A stretch of 64,000 nt of DNA, from the NCBI RefSeq assembly GCF_002954265.1, contig NZ_PPSL01000009.1, positions 42,836 through 106,835 of the forward strand, written 5' to 3'. The stretch's first letter is position 1, and every line of letters begins with the position of its first letter. This DNA is from Flavipsychrobacter stenotrophus. GTDB lineage: Bacteria > Bacteroidota > Bacteroidia > Chitinophagales > Chitinophagaceae. The translations under genes and the position numbers were made by a program. Below, piece after piece: positions 1 through 9,262 of this stretch. The notes beneath the pieces were generated by a model, which saw only the letters and a program-made list of their open reading frames with translations, made no database searches and had not been told where the DNA came from.

Positions 1-865
1 CGTAGTTGCCTTGAGACTCTAAAGCACGCCTGAAAGGCTCCGAACGAACATCGATACAAAATACCAGCTGCGCCTCCGCTCTTGTCTCTTTTCGTACCTG
101 TTGTTTAGCTTCAAGTTGTTTTAGTAAGGCTTGTCTGTATGTGGTTTCATTGTCGACAACGTTATTATATATGCTTGAAATATCAGTAATCTCTACAGCT
201 CTTCTGTGCCAAATGAGCAACTCCTTAGCGTTTGGCCATATCAGGTAGGTTAATACTATCCTGAATGCTAGGTATTCAGTTTGCGTAACTGGGTGTGGAT
301 GTTTAGCATCCTGTGCATCAGCCCAATTGGCACGGTATTGAATATGAGCGGCCCATCCCGATAGGGTTGTCAGCATCAGTGTGAGAAATTGCTGCTGATC
401 CGTATACTGAATACCGAGCAATGACAGTGTTTCTGAAACAATAGCTTCAGGATTATCGGGCAGCGTCTTAAGCCAATGTATTTTCTGTTTATCATTTCCG
501 ATAATTTGTTGATCAAACTGTAGCAGCATTAACGTACTCCGTAAGAATCCCTTTTCCCTGAGCGGCATTGGGATAGTTGCTTGCCCGTCATCAAAGAAAG
601 CTTGCAACCATTTTATACTTTCCCGATTTACATGCAGCAGATCAACAGGCATTTCCCGCTGTTGAAAGTATGCATTTGCATTTGTTAATCCGTCTTCGAA
701 CGTTAAATCCTCAAAGCCGGAAATGGGGTTCACTGCTATCAGGTTTTTAAGAGGCCAGAATGGTGCAATTTTTGACCAGCTCTTTGCTATGGCAGCATCA
801 ATTTGTTGACGGTCATTCACCGTTACACTCTTAGTTGGCATTTCCATGAATTCTGTTGTTTCCAT
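1..865 (-). CDS. dabA: DabA inorganic carbon transporter subunit (3' end outside window)
   Basis: The frame is open from a start at 865 to the left edge, giving the first 288 codons; the C-terminus lies outside. The start was chosen because it is followed by METTEFMEMPTKSVTVND and then AVNPISGFEDL, the VNP motif near the N-terminus of the DabA/UPF0753 (YbcC) family. Near the window edge the frame reads VFCIDVRSEPF, which carries the zinc-ligand Cys-x-Asp motif of these beta-carbonic-anhydrase-like proteins. In the family, DabA sits on the inner face of the membrane and hydrates CO2 to bicarbonate, coupled to ion flow through DabB. The gene begins 20 nt after the dabB stop on the same strand, so the two form an operon. 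Recognition is firm; the physiological role in this host is inferred. Confidence 0.88.
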   Translation of the reverse strand, partial: METTEFMEMPTKSVTVNDRQQIDAAIAKSWSKIAPFWPLKNLIAVNPISGFEDLTFEDGLTNANAYFQQREMPVDLLHVNRESIKWLQAFFDDGQATIPMPLREKGFLRSTLMLLQFDQQIIGNDKQKIHWLKTLPDNPEAIVSETLSLLGIQYTDQQQFLTLMLTTLSGWAAHIQYRANWADAQDAKHPHPVTQTEYLAFRIVLTYLIWPNAKELLIWHRRAVEITDISSIYNNVVDNETTYRQALLKQLEAKQQVRKETRAEAQLVFCIDVRSEPFRRALESQGNY

Positions 866-885
866 TACTTATGTTTTTAACCTCT

Positions 886-2229
886 TTAGAATTGATATTT
901 ATTGCGGTGAGCTGTAATTGTGCTTGGATGTGGTTGGCTTGCATTAAGCATTTGCACGTATTTTTTTAGCAACCACTCCGGATTGGCTGTTTGTTTGGAA
1001 GGGCGCGCGAACATCATGGCCAACCAGGAAACTGTCAATAGTGCAGCAGCGAAGAAGTGAAATACATTGAGTTGTTGTGGCATTGAAATTCCAAGTGGTT
1101 CAAGTACACTTTCAACAAGACGCACACTAAATCCATAAAAAGATCCCGCAACTATCGCACCGAGTAAAGCGAGCAGTAATTTGCCTTTTGCATTACCACG
1201 TATTATAGGCAGCGCGAATTGGACACCAGCAATCATGGCAAGGAATTTCAGGAATAAAGTTGTATCCATTACTAATATTTGTTTCCCGGTAGAAAGTGAG
1301 AACATACAAGCAGCTATGATTCCATAGATTAAAGCCAGAGAAAAATCTTTGACTGACGGCGGATAGTCAAGATCGATGCGTTTTTCTTTTGCAGCAGACC
1401 CCGAAGAGAGGAATAAATATGATTTAAACAGTCCGTGCCAGCACAAATGGGCAACTGCCGCAGGGAATAATCCTAGGCCGCATTGGGCAATCATGAATCC
1501 CATTTGGCTCATTGTGGAACAAGCAAGCATTCGCTTGATATCGCTTTGCATAAGTTTCCATAATGTTCCTAAAAGGGCAGTGATGATCCCGACAATGAAT
1601 ATCACATTCAATATAGCGGGTTGACCGGTTAAAATAGGCGCAAAGCGGGCGAGTAAGAAACCTCCGCCATTTACCAGACCGGCGTGCATTATTGCAGATA
1701 CTGGCGTAGGAGAGTTTAATGAGCTCGTTAACCAGCGGTGAAAAGGCCATAGTGCTGATTGTGTCATAGCAGCCAGTAACAAAAATATGCTGGCGGCAAT
1801 CAGCCATTTTGATTCTATGCTTTTTGCCAGCATAGCCTGTATGGAGGTTTCCCCGGTAACATTATATAAAATAGCCAGTGCAGCACCCAGAAAAACAAAA
1901 CCTAAAGCAAAATTCTTTATAGCCAGAATGGATGACTGTCTTGCAGCCTCCCACTCGCGTTTATGTAACATTAACCTTGCCAGTAAGGTATTACTGACTG
2001 CCCAAGACAGCAAAAGGATTAGAATGTGGTCTGCGCAGACCATCATAAAAACGGTTGTAACCAGAGCGAGCAAATTGACAAAAAATGTCTTCTGCCTCCT
2101 GTCTCCTTTCAGATAGCGGATAGAGAATGATGCGATGGATATTGCCACAAATGCAACCAGCCCCATTAGGAGCAAACTGAGCCTGTCAACATGAAATAAA
2201 TTTGTAAAATCTGTCAAAATTTGCCTCAT
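886..2229 (-). CDS. dabB: DabB, NuoL-like membrane subunit of the DAB inorganic carbon transporter
   Basis: This 447-residue protein is almost entirely transmembrane helices and belongs to the NADH-quinone oxidoreductase/Mrp antiporter membrane subunit family (proton_antipo_M). Typical family signatures are visible: PFHRWLTSSLNSPTPVSAIM around residues 163-182, with the conserved H and the SPTPVSA loop, and KRMLACSTMSQMGFM around 233-247. Because it is followed 20 nt later by dabA and is not in a nuo or mrp cluster, it is best read as DabB, which passes cations to drive DabA. A LysR-type regulator is transcribed divergently from a 95-nt gap, an arrangement like that of CbbR-type regulators near carbon-uptake genes. 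A stand-alone antiporter subunit is the alternative, but the neighbouring dabA makes it unlikely. Confidence 0.85.
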   Translation of the reverse strand: MRQILTDFTNLFHVDRLSLLLMGLVAFVAISIASFSIRYLKGDRRQKTFFVNLLALVTTVFMMVCADHILILLLSWAVSNTLLARLMLHKREWEAARQSSILAIKNFALGFVFLGAALAILYNVTGETSIQAMLAKSIESKWLIAASIFLLLAAMTQSALWPFHRWLTSSLNSPTPVSAIMHAGLVNGGGFLLARFAPILTGQPAILNVIFIVGIITALLGTLWKLMQSDIKRMLACSTMSQMGFMIAQCGLGLFPAAVAHLCWHGLFKSYLFLSSGSAAKEKRIDLDYPPSVKDFSLALIYGIIAACMFSLSTGKQILVMDTTLFLKFLAMIAGVQFALPIIRGNAKGKLLLALLGAIVAGSFYGFSVRLVESVLEPLGISMPQQLNVFHFFAAALLTVSWLAMMFARPSKQTANPEWLLKKYVQMLNASQPHPSTITAHRNKYQF

Positions 2230-2266
2230 TTTTTAAAATTTGGTTTAGAATGACACAAAAGTATTT

Positions 2267-2274
2267 TATGTTTG
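2267..2274 (+). promoter_or_regulatory. Candidate -7 box (TATGTTTG) of the LysR gene
   Basis: TATGTTTG matches the Bacteroidota -7 consensus TAnnTTTG and lies about 50 nt before the LysR start. A TTG at 2240-2242 is the nearest -33 candidate, but its 24-nt spacing is long. A 7-bp inverted repeat (TTAGAAT at 2245-2251, ATTCTAA at 2294-2300) brackets the box and could be an autoregulatory operator. The match is by eye only. Confidence 0.4.
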
Positions 2275-2324
2275 CGTATAAGAAAAACGACTAATTCTAA
2301 TGATTACAATAAGAAAATCTAATA

Positions 2325-3176
2325 ATGCTTTTTGATGCGCTAACTCTTGAATGTTTTATAGCTGTTGCGGACACAGCCAGTTTTACGAGTGCCGCAGGCA
2401 AAGTTGCCCGCACCCAGTCAGCAGTAAGTCAGCAAATAAGCAAGCTTGAATCTTTGGTTGGAAAGCCATTGTTTTTAAGAGGTAGACATCTTTCACTCAC
2501 TTCTGAGGGTGAAATACTGCTTACCTATGCTAAAAAGATCGTACAGCTAAATCGCGATGCAATGGATCGTTTCAAGCATCCTGAACTTCAGGGGGAAGTC
2601 AGATTTGGATTACCCGAAGATTTCGCAAGTGTTTTTCTATCTGATGTACTTACTGAATACGCATCCCTTCATCCTCGAATCATGCTTAATGTTGAATGTG
2701 ATCTTACACTTAATTTGTTTGCCCGTTTTAAGAAGAAGGAATTTGATCTTGTTCTTGTAAAAATGAATAAGCCTGAAGATTTTCCCAACGGCATGGAAGT
2801 GTGGTCGGAAGCATTAGAATGGGTAGGTAATAGTAATATCACCCGATTTGAAGATGATGACCCTGTGCAACTTGTTTTGTCACCACAGCCATGCGTATAT
2901 CGCGCAAGGGCCATACACTCTCTTGAAAAGTTGAATAAAAAATGGCGTATAGTTTTTTCAAGTCATAGTTATGCAGGCACAATTGCCGCAGTCAAAGCGG
3001 GGATGGGTATTACTGTATTGCCTCGTAATATGGTGCCTGATGAACTTAAAATAATCAGAGCAAATAAATACTTACCTAAATTAGATGACACACACATATC
3101 ATTACTGAAGCATAATAGCACTAATTATGCCGTAAATTCATTTGAAGAGTTTGTCGTGGAACGATTGAAGCCATAG
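2325..3176 (+). CDS. LysR-family transcriptional regulator, divergent from dabBA
   Basis: The protein has 283 residues, close to the family's usual length. Residues 1-60 form the LysR winged helix-turn-helix, with FTSAAGKVARTQSAVSQQIS and KLESLVGKPLFLRG as the recognition region. The remainder is a periplasmic-binding-protein-like effector domain (from about residue 88, ELQGEVRFGLPEDFAS). It is transcribed away from dabB across a 95-nt gap holding a -7 box and an inverted repeat, so it probably controls dabBA and itself. The effector cannot be read from sequence; a link to CO2 or bicarbonate status is inference from context only. Confidence 0.88.
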   Translation: MLFDALTLECFIAVADTASFTSAAGKVARTQSAVSQQISKLESLVGKPLFLRGRHLSLTSEGEILLTYAKKIVQLNRDAMDRFKHPELQGEVRFGLPEDFASVFLSDVLTEYASLHPRIMLNVECDLTLNLFARFKKKEFDLVLVKMNKPEDFPNGMEVWSEALEWVGNSNITRFEDDDPVQLVLSPQPCVYRARAIHSLEKLNKKWRIVFSSHSYAGTIAAVKAGMGITVLPRNMVPDELKIIRANKYLPKLDDTHISLLKHNSTNYAVNSFEEFVVERLKP

Positions 3177-3302
3177 CATAGATAGCGGTCTCAATGTGTC
3201 TCAAATTCGAGCCTTAATAGCTATTAATAAACAGGCTCTATCATTAATTCTTATACAAAAGGAACAATAAACAAACATGATGTTCCCCTTATGATTACTC
3301 AA

Positions 3303-3770
3303 TCAATAAATCTTCCTCCTCATCTCCGGCTTTAGTTTCCCTTCCTCATCCACCCATTCCGGCAGGCAATAGTAATTTCCCCTAACCCCTTTCAATTTAT
3401 AAGGAATTAGCCTGCCATGTTGCATAGCCATATTCAGAAATGCCGACAAAAACTTCTCCTTGCTGACCTTTTCATGCAATATCAGCTCTTTCTTTTGTAG
3501 TACCTCAATGATTTCGGCAGAACGGAGCGGTTTGTTAGCCAGTGTAACTAAAAAAACGATCTTGCTGATCCATGACCAGCTATAATCGTAATGTTCAGCA
3601 GGCGTTTCATGCTTTTTCAGCTTCCTTTTCAGCTTTTCATTTTCTGTAGAGAGGTCTTTTACCTGATTCAGGGCATCATTCAGCGCATTTTGCTTTTCTA
3701 CGACCTGTTTATTGAGGTTTTTGACCTTTATTTCCAGCCGTGCAATGGTAAATTCAGCATTATTTGACAT
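3303..3770 (-). CDS. Hypothetical coiled-coil protein with winged-helix-like C-terminus
   Basis: I do not recognise a named family for this 155-residue protein. Residues 5-52 are a clear coiled coil with heptads of Ile/Leu/Val and many Lys, Glu and Asn (IARLEIKVKNLNKQVVEKQN). Residues 65-140 look like a small helical DNA-binding-type fold (WSWISKIVFLVTLANKPLRS, then a segment suggesting a winged helix with YKLKGVRGNYYCLP as the wing). It lies alone between the convergent LysR gene and the efflux operon. A small transcription factor or nucleoid-associated protein is possible, but the function is unknown. Confidence 0.6.
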   Translation of the reverse strand: MSNNAEFTIARLEIKVKNLNKQVVEKQNALNDALNQVKDLSTENEKLKRKLKKHETPAEHYDYSWSWISKIVFLVTLANKPLRSAEIIEVLQKKELILHEKVSKEKFLSAFLNMAMQHGRLIPYKLKGVRGNYYCLPEWVDEEGKLKPEMRRKIY

Positions 3771-3976
3771 AACAGCAATGATTTTCCGTATAAAATCCGA
3801 ATGTTCTTAATCCAAATCTAAGGGTGTTCTAATGTTCGGGCAAACATCGTGAAAGATTTTCCGAATTCTGGGCAAATCGGAGCCGATTACTATTAAATCC
3901 GCAAATGTTTTTGATGATCTATCATCTACTAATCCTAAATTTAGCTGACGCATATTGCTGTCGGTTAATTTGTAAC

Positions 3977-6900
3977 TTATACTTCGGTTATTATACTTTT
4001 TCTAAACAATATTCTTAACATAGAGGGCAATACAATTAGCAATAGTGGCAATGCAATTACAAATCCTCCTATTACTGATATTGCCAATGGTTGATGTAAC
4101 TGTGCTCCGCTCCCAATACCCAAAGCTAATGGCATCAAAGCTATTATTGCTCCTAGAGCAGTCATTAGTTTTGGTCTCAGCCGTGTGGATATGGAGTATA
4201 TCACAGCTTCATCTACACCTTTTTCATTTAGTGCGTCTCGGAACTGCAAAAAGGTGAAAATTGCGTTCTCTCCTATGATACCCACAATCATTATAAGGCC
4301 GGTATAGCTGCCTACATTCAACGGTGTGTGTGTAATAAATAATGCAATATAGCTGCCAGATATACCCAGTACCGCGAGCAGCACTATCAGTACCGCAACT
4401 CGGAAATCTCGGAAGAGAAAAAGTATCACTCCGAATACCAATAGACTGGACGAGATCAATATTATCAACAGTTCTTTAAAGGATTGCTGTTGCTCTGCAT
4501 AAGATCCGCCATATTCTATATGATAGCCCTGTGGCAGTCTAATCTTTGATGCTACAGTTTGTTGAATATCATTTATTACACTGCCAAGGTCTCTGTTTTC
4601 CAGTCGGGCGGTAATTACCCCCTGCGACTGGATATTCTCCCGCTGTATTTCAGCATCACCTGAATCTACTATAATTTGAGCGAGTGAGCTTATAGGCGTC
4701 AGATTACCGTTTGGCAGAAATACCTGCAATTTGCCGATGTCTGCTGCACTTATTTTCCTGTTGCCCGGATAAACGGCTCTAATATTTGTTTGTTGTTCTT
4801 TCTCAAGTATTGTCCCCATTACGTTCCCCTCCATAGAAGTCTGTAACTGGTATTGCAGGCTTGCTGGACTAATACCCAAAAGAGCTAGTCGTTCATAAGT
4901 CGGTACAATGCGAACAGATGGGCCAGCGATCACTATTCCATTGAAAACATCAGCGGTGCCCTTAACTCCTGAGACAATAGCAGCTACTTGTGCAGACAAC
5001 TCCTGTAGCTTTTGCTGGTTATCACCAAAAATTTTAACTTCTATCGGCTGTACTGATGACATTAGGTCGCCCAGCATATCTCCAATCACCTGGCCGAAGT
5101 CAATTCTCAGGGCTGGCTGGCTAGATTCAATTTTCTTTCTGAGGCCATTGATTACTTCATCCGTACGCTGGTTTCTCTTTTTCTTAAGCTGTATCAGGTA
5201 ATCCCCACGGTTAGGTTCTGTAATAAAAAAAACCATTTGCGTTCCTGTTCTGCGGGAGTAGGCATCTATTTCCGGTGTAGCAATAATTATTTTCTCCACT
5301 TCATGAAGCATCCTGTCTGTTTCTTCCAGCGATGTACCGGGAGGTGAGCTATAATCCAGTACGATACTTCCTTCATCCATCTCCGGCAAAAAACCTGTCG
5401 TTAGTCTTGGCAATATCAGTACAATCGAAACGATAAGCCCGGCGACAAAAATGATGCTTATCAAGGGTTTGTGAATAAAGAAAGATACCCATGGCTGGGG
5501 TTTTACATTATGTACCACTTCTTCTTTCTTGACTACTGCTGCTTTTTTCTTGCGGGTAAGGAATAGATAAACAACCGGCAAACATATCCATGTAACAAAG
5601 AAGGAGCATACAAGCGTAATGATCATGGTGTTGGTCATGACTTTAAAATAAGCACCCGCCACACCGCTCATTAAAGCAAACGGAAGGAATATAACGATGG
5701 TACTTATAGAAGATCCGACCATAGCGGGCAATAAATAATTGATCGCTTTTTGGATCAGGTCATTTGTATGCTCATCCGGATGTTCCTCGTGGGTTCGGTG
5801 TATCTGTTCTACCACCACAATAGCATCGTCAATGATCAGGCCAATAGCTGCTGCCACAGCGCCAAGCGTCATGATGTTAAATGTGTACCCGACTGCATAG
5901 AGAACGATCAGGGTGAGCCCAAGCGTAACAGGTATCGTAATGAGAATGCTGGCGCTTGCCTTCAGTGACCGCAAAAAGATAATGGCCACAATTATAGCCA
6001 GTGCCAGCCCAATCCATAAACTATCCTTAACACTTTTCACAGATTCGTTTACAAAGTCGGCCTGTATGTAATAAGGTTTTACAGCAACATCTTTGGGCAG
6101 TATCTTCCTCAACTCCTTTATTTTCGCTTCAATGTCCCTTGAAATATTTACCAGGTTCGAATTAGGTTGTTTTATCACGGCTATCAGCAACCCGTCTTTT
6201 CCATTGGCATTGATCTTTATGTATTCAGTTCCCTCATGTATCTGCACGGCAGAAATTTCTTTGAGCAGCACCACACGCTTACCATCATTCTTAACAACAA
6301 TATTAGAAAGTTCTTCCGTGGTTCGAACGGTAGCATCGGTAACCGTAAGATATAAATAACGGTAGTCAGAAAGATAGCCATTCGATTTAATAAAATTTGT
6401 TTGCGCCAGTGCAGCATTTATGGAGTCAGGCGTTATGGATAACGAGGTCATTTTCGCTTGGTCCAGCATAAGCCAGTATTCCTTTTGCCGACCACCTATT
6501 ATCCGTATCTCCGAAATGCCTGCCACCTGCGATAAAAATGGCTTTATGGTATAAGTTGCAAGTTGCTTAAGTTCAATAGGAGAGCGTTTATTGCTTTCCA
6601 GTGTATAGCCCATTACCGGCAGTATGGACGGATTCATTTTCTCCACCGTGATCTGCACATCAGGTGGCAATGCGTTTTTTATTTGATTTATTTTAGATTC
6701 TATGCGCTGCTTACTGAGGTCTATATTAGCATCCCAGTTCATAAATGCAGATATTTCGCAGCTGCCCCTGCTGGTAGTACTACGTATTGTTTTAAGATCA
6801 GGCACCTGCTTTATAGCATTCTCCAGCGGCTTGGTCACCGTTATCATCATTTTGTTCACGGGCTGTAACCCCGCATCCGCAATGATCTTGATTTTCGGAA

Positions 6901-7018
6901 AAGTGATCTCCGGGAATAGTGCTGTTTGCATTTTACTATAAGCAAACATACCCCCCATGATGAGGAATACAATGACGACCGTTAGCGGGTTTTTATATGA
7001 TACGAAGAAACTTTTCAT
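3977..7018 (-). CDS. RND-family efflux pump inner-membrane transporter
   Basis: This is a 1013-residue AcrB/MdtB/CzcA-type pump with the two-fold family layout. It has an N-terminal membrane helix, a large periplasmic porter domain (about residues 40-320), six membrane helices, a second periplasmic loop (about 540-830), and six further helices. In helix 4, GLIIDDAIVVVEQIHR carries the paired aspartates of the proton relay. Its start overlaps the stop of the adaptor gene by 4 nt (ATGA), so the two are translationally coupled. With the adaptor and a TolC-like channel upstream it forms a complete tripartite exporter. Substrate cannot be assigned; the sequence looks more like the drug (HAE1) branch than the heavy-metal branch, but that is a weak judgement. 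Confidence 0.92.
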   Translation of the reverse strand: MKSFFVSYKNPLTVVIVFLIMGGMFAYSKMQTALFPEITFPKIKIIADAGLQPVNKMMITVTKPLENAIKQVPDLKTIRSTTSRGSCEISAFMNWDANIDLSKQRIESKINQIKNALPPDVQITVEKMNPSILPVMGYTLESNKRSPIELKQLATYTIKPFLSQVAGISEIRIIGGRQKEYWLMLDQAKMTSLSITPDSINAALAQTNFIKSNGYLSDYRYLYLTVTDATVRTTEELSNIVVKNDGKRVVLLKEISAVQIHEGTEYIKINANGKDGLLIAVIKQPNSNLVNISRDIEAKIKELRKILPKDVAVKPYYIQADFVNESVKSVKDSLWIGLALAIIVAIIFLRSLKASASILITIPVTLGLTLIVLYAVGYTFNIMTLGAVAAAIGLIIDDAIVVVEQIHRTHEEHPDEHTNDLIQKAINYLLPAMVGSSISTIVIFLPFALMSGVAGAYFKVMTNTMIITLVCSFFVTWICLPVVYLFLTRKKKAAVVKKEEVVHNVKPQPWVSFFIHKPLISIIFVAGLIVSIVLILPRLTTGFLPEMDEGSIVLDYSSPPGTSLEETDRMLHEVEKIIIATPEIDAYSRRTGTQMVFFITEPNRGDYLIQLKKKRNQRTDEVINGLRKKIESSQPALRIDFGQVIGDMLGDLMSSVQPIEVKIFGDNQQKLQELSAQVAAIVSGVKGTADVFNGIVIAGPSVRIVPTYERLALLGISPASLQYQLQTSMEGNVMGTILEKEQQTNIRAVYPGNRKISAADIGKLQVFLPNGNLTPISSLAQIIVDSGDAEIQRENIQSQGVITARLENRDLGSVINDIQQTVASKIRLPQGYHIEYGGSYAEQQQSFKELLIILISSSLLVFGVILFLFRDFRVAVLIVLLAVLGISGSYIALFITHTPLNVGSYTGLIMIVGIIGENAIFTFLQFRDALNEKGVDEAVIYSISTRLRPKLMTALGAIIALMPLALGIGSGAQLHQPLAISVIGGFVIALPLLLIVLPSMLRILFRKSIITEV

Positions 7019-7962
7019 TCTGGTTTTTGTACAATCGTGACTTTTGCTGTATCGGGTAATCCGTAATTTCCGGTTAGGAGTATCTTGGCGCTGGTGTCAA
7101 ATTTTGGCTCCAGTATTTCCACGTTATCCCTTGTCTCAATTCCTCTTCTGACAGGTACTTTAACCGCTGTGTTTGAATCTATCATCATCATCACCCAGAA
7201 GCTGCTTTGCACGTCATTGGTGAGAACCGCAGCTTTAGGTAATGAAGGGGCATTAACCTTATTTGTTTTTATTATCCTCACTTTGGCAATTAAGTTCTCA
7301 GGGATGTTCCGGCTATTCGGCACTTTAATTACAATACTTTGTGTCTGCGAGCCAGGATCTACCGTAGGCATGGATTCTGTTACAACACCTTTTAGCTTTG
7401 TGCCATCGGGTAAGGAAAGCTCCACCGTATTGTTATTGGGAAGGTATCGCTTCAATTCAAAAGGAAGGCTCAACAGAAATGCAAAACTGCTTTCGTCACT
7501 GATCACCGCCAGTTGCTCACCATCCTGCACATAATCTCCTAACTGGTGGCTAAGTAACGTGATATACCCACCTGTACTGCTTTTTATGTTGTTGATACCT
7601 GAAAATCGGAAACCGGGGTCGAGCTTGTTTACTGAATTACCGATACTTTGCGCCTCTTTGGTTTTAAGGATAAATAATGTTTGCCTGGCAGCTACATGCT
7701 TCCCAAGTGCAGCATTCACTGACTGTACATAACCATTTACATTTGCTTTTACGTAGCTTTTCTGAAGAAATACAGACGTGGCACTGAGATCTACGAATTC
7801 TGTAAGCGTATCGATACTAACTTTCGTAACGGTGACAGGAGTACCTTGTAATGGCTGCTTTTCGCCAGAAGTTTCCTCTTTCGAAGAACCGGTATGACAA
7901 GAGGCAGTGCCTATTGTGAATAAGTATAGTAGCCAACAATATTTAATATTCAATACTCGCAT
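7015..7962 (-). CDS. RND efflux periplasmic adaptor (membrane fusion) lipoprotein
   Basis: This 315-residue protein starts with a lipoprotein signal peptide whose lipobox ends at TIGTASC, so it is predicted to be anchored by an acylated cysteine near residue 22. It then shows the HlyD/AcrA order: a first beta strand pair and half lipoyl domain (VKANVNGYVQSVNAALGKHV), a short hairpin, the second lipoyl half (SSTGGYITLLSHQLGDYVQD), then the beta-barrel and membrane-proximal domains. It bridges the RND pump and the TolC channel. It overlaps the pump gene by 4 nt and starts 10 nt after the channel gene. It is on the short side for the family because the alpha-hairpin is reduced. Confidence 0.88.
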   Translation of the reverse strand: MRVLNIKYCWLLYLFTIGTASCHTGSSKEETSGEKQPLQGTPVTVTKVSIDTLTEFVDLSATSVFLQKSYVKANVNGYVQSVNAALGKHVAARQTLFILKTKEAQSIGNSVNKLDPGFRFSGINNIKSSTGGYITLLSHQLGDYVQDGEQLAVISDESSFAFLLSLPFELKRYLPNNNTVELSLPDGTKLKGVVTESMPTVDPGSQTQSIVIKVPNSRNIPENLIAKVRIIKTNKVNAPSLPKAAVLTNDVQSSFWVMMMIDSNTAVKVPVRRGIETRDNVEILEPKFDTSAKILLTGNYGLPDTAKVTIVQKPE

Positions 7963-7972
7963 CTCGTTTAAT

Positions 7973-9223
7973 TTATTGGTTCCAATAGTTCAATTGATTG
8001 ATGATTTGTAATCGGCTAACGTTGTTTTGCGTCAATAAATTTTTTGCAGTCAGGAAGTTATTTATTGCAATTACAAAATCTACAATTCTCACATCTCCCG
8101 TTTCCAACAATTTTTCGTTTACATTTATCAACCCTTCGGAAAATTTAATTTGCTCATTTATATCAGCGGTCAGTAAGTCAGTAGCCGCTAACTGCCGTTT
8201 CAGCATACTTGTTTGTTGAGCATATTGTAGTGTGAAAAAATCTTTATAGTGCTGGTTTGTGCTGCCTAATAGTTGTATCTTCTTTTCCTGAAATGAACGC
8301 TGGTGTCCATCATAAATTGGAACTGTCAGGTTTATGCCTATACCCGTACCAAAGTTTTTGTAAGCTTGATAAAGCAAAGTAGAGCTATATCCCGCGTTAA
8401 CGAATGCAGTTAACTTAGGGCGATAGCTATACTTAAGTACTGAAATATCATTTGCAAGTCTTATACTATCTATTTTATAACGAAGGAAAAAAGCTGAAGA
8501 AGAGGGATCATTCAGGTACTGTAGCTTAATGTCGGGAGCATCAATGTTAACGGCTGTAGTATCAAATATGCCACATAAGTAGTTAAGCGTAGCATAGTCG
8601 CTATTGTATTGGATTTGCAATTGTTTCATCTGCAACTCCTGTTGCTTCATTGTAACTAAAAAAGTCAGGTAATCTGTTTGTCTATAAATATTGCTTTGGG
8701 TTAGCTTTTTTAAGATTACCTCTTGGTTTCTTAAAATGTAATTTACTTCAATATTAAAGTTCAATTGTTGCAAGTCGCCATACGCTGTAATGTACTGAGA
8801 TGTAATACTTCTTTTTAAATCTTGTTCAATTAGTTTCTTTCCGTTCCTGACAGAATCATTTGCATAGCGAATACTTTTATACTGTGAGTTAAGATTATTT
8901 TTCCCGATTATGGCTTGGTTTACATTTATCAGCTCATTAAATGATTGCTGATTGCTCAAAGCTGCATCGTACCCATAGCCACCTATGATTGGTGAAATGG
9001 AATTGTTGGACGTTGCAGTTATCTGCGGTCTAAAAGTTGCCCTTAGCCGCTGGCTATCAATCAAACCTCCTGTAACCTGATTTTGATAATCCTTTATTAA
9101 GGGGCTATTTGCCAGCCCTAATTCAAGATAATAGTCCAGATTTCTATTTTGAGCGACAACAGTATCATTAAAAATGAAGAGCAGTATTATCGCAAGTTTA
9201 AGTTTATACAAATTTGCAAACAT
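7973..9223 (-). CDS. TolC-like outer-membrane efflux channel
   Basis: The chosen start (Met at 9223) gives a normal signal peptide, MFANLYKLKLAIILLFIFND followed by TVVAQ and a cleavage site. The longer in-frame Met at 9259 would add 12 polar residues in front of it. The mature part has the TolC/OEP pattern: a first helical repeat from LDYYLELGLANSPLIKDYQ, a beta segment, then a second half with YKNFGTGIGINLTVPIYDG, the repeated outer-membrane strand signature. It is the first complete gene of the efflux operon. It lies 39 nt after the stop of a truncated histidine kinase that was probably once its regulator's partner. Confidence 0.85.
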   Translation of the reverse strand: MFANLYKLKLAIILLFIFNDTVVAQNRNLDYYLELGLANSPLIKDYQNQVTGGLIDSQRLRATFRPQITATSNNSISPIIGGYGYDAALSNQQSFNELINVNQAIIGKNNLNSQYKSIRYANDSVRNGKKLIEQDLKRSITSQYITAYGDLQQLNFNIEVNYILRNQEVILKKLTQSNIYRQTDYLTFLVTMKQQELQMKQLQIQYNSDYATLNYLCGIFDTTAVNIDAPDIKLQYLNDPSSSAFFLRYKIDSIRLANDISVLKYSYRPKLTAFVNAGYSSTLLYQAYKNFGTGIGINLTVPIYDGHQRSFQEKKIQLLGSTNQHYKDFFTLQYAQQTSMLKRQLAATDLLTADINEQIKFSEGLINVNEKLLETGDVRIVDFVIAINNFLTAKNLLTQNNVSRLQIINQLNYWNQ

Positions 9224-9262
9224 AGTACTGCGTTTTATTTTGTTACAGATAATTGGCAATTT

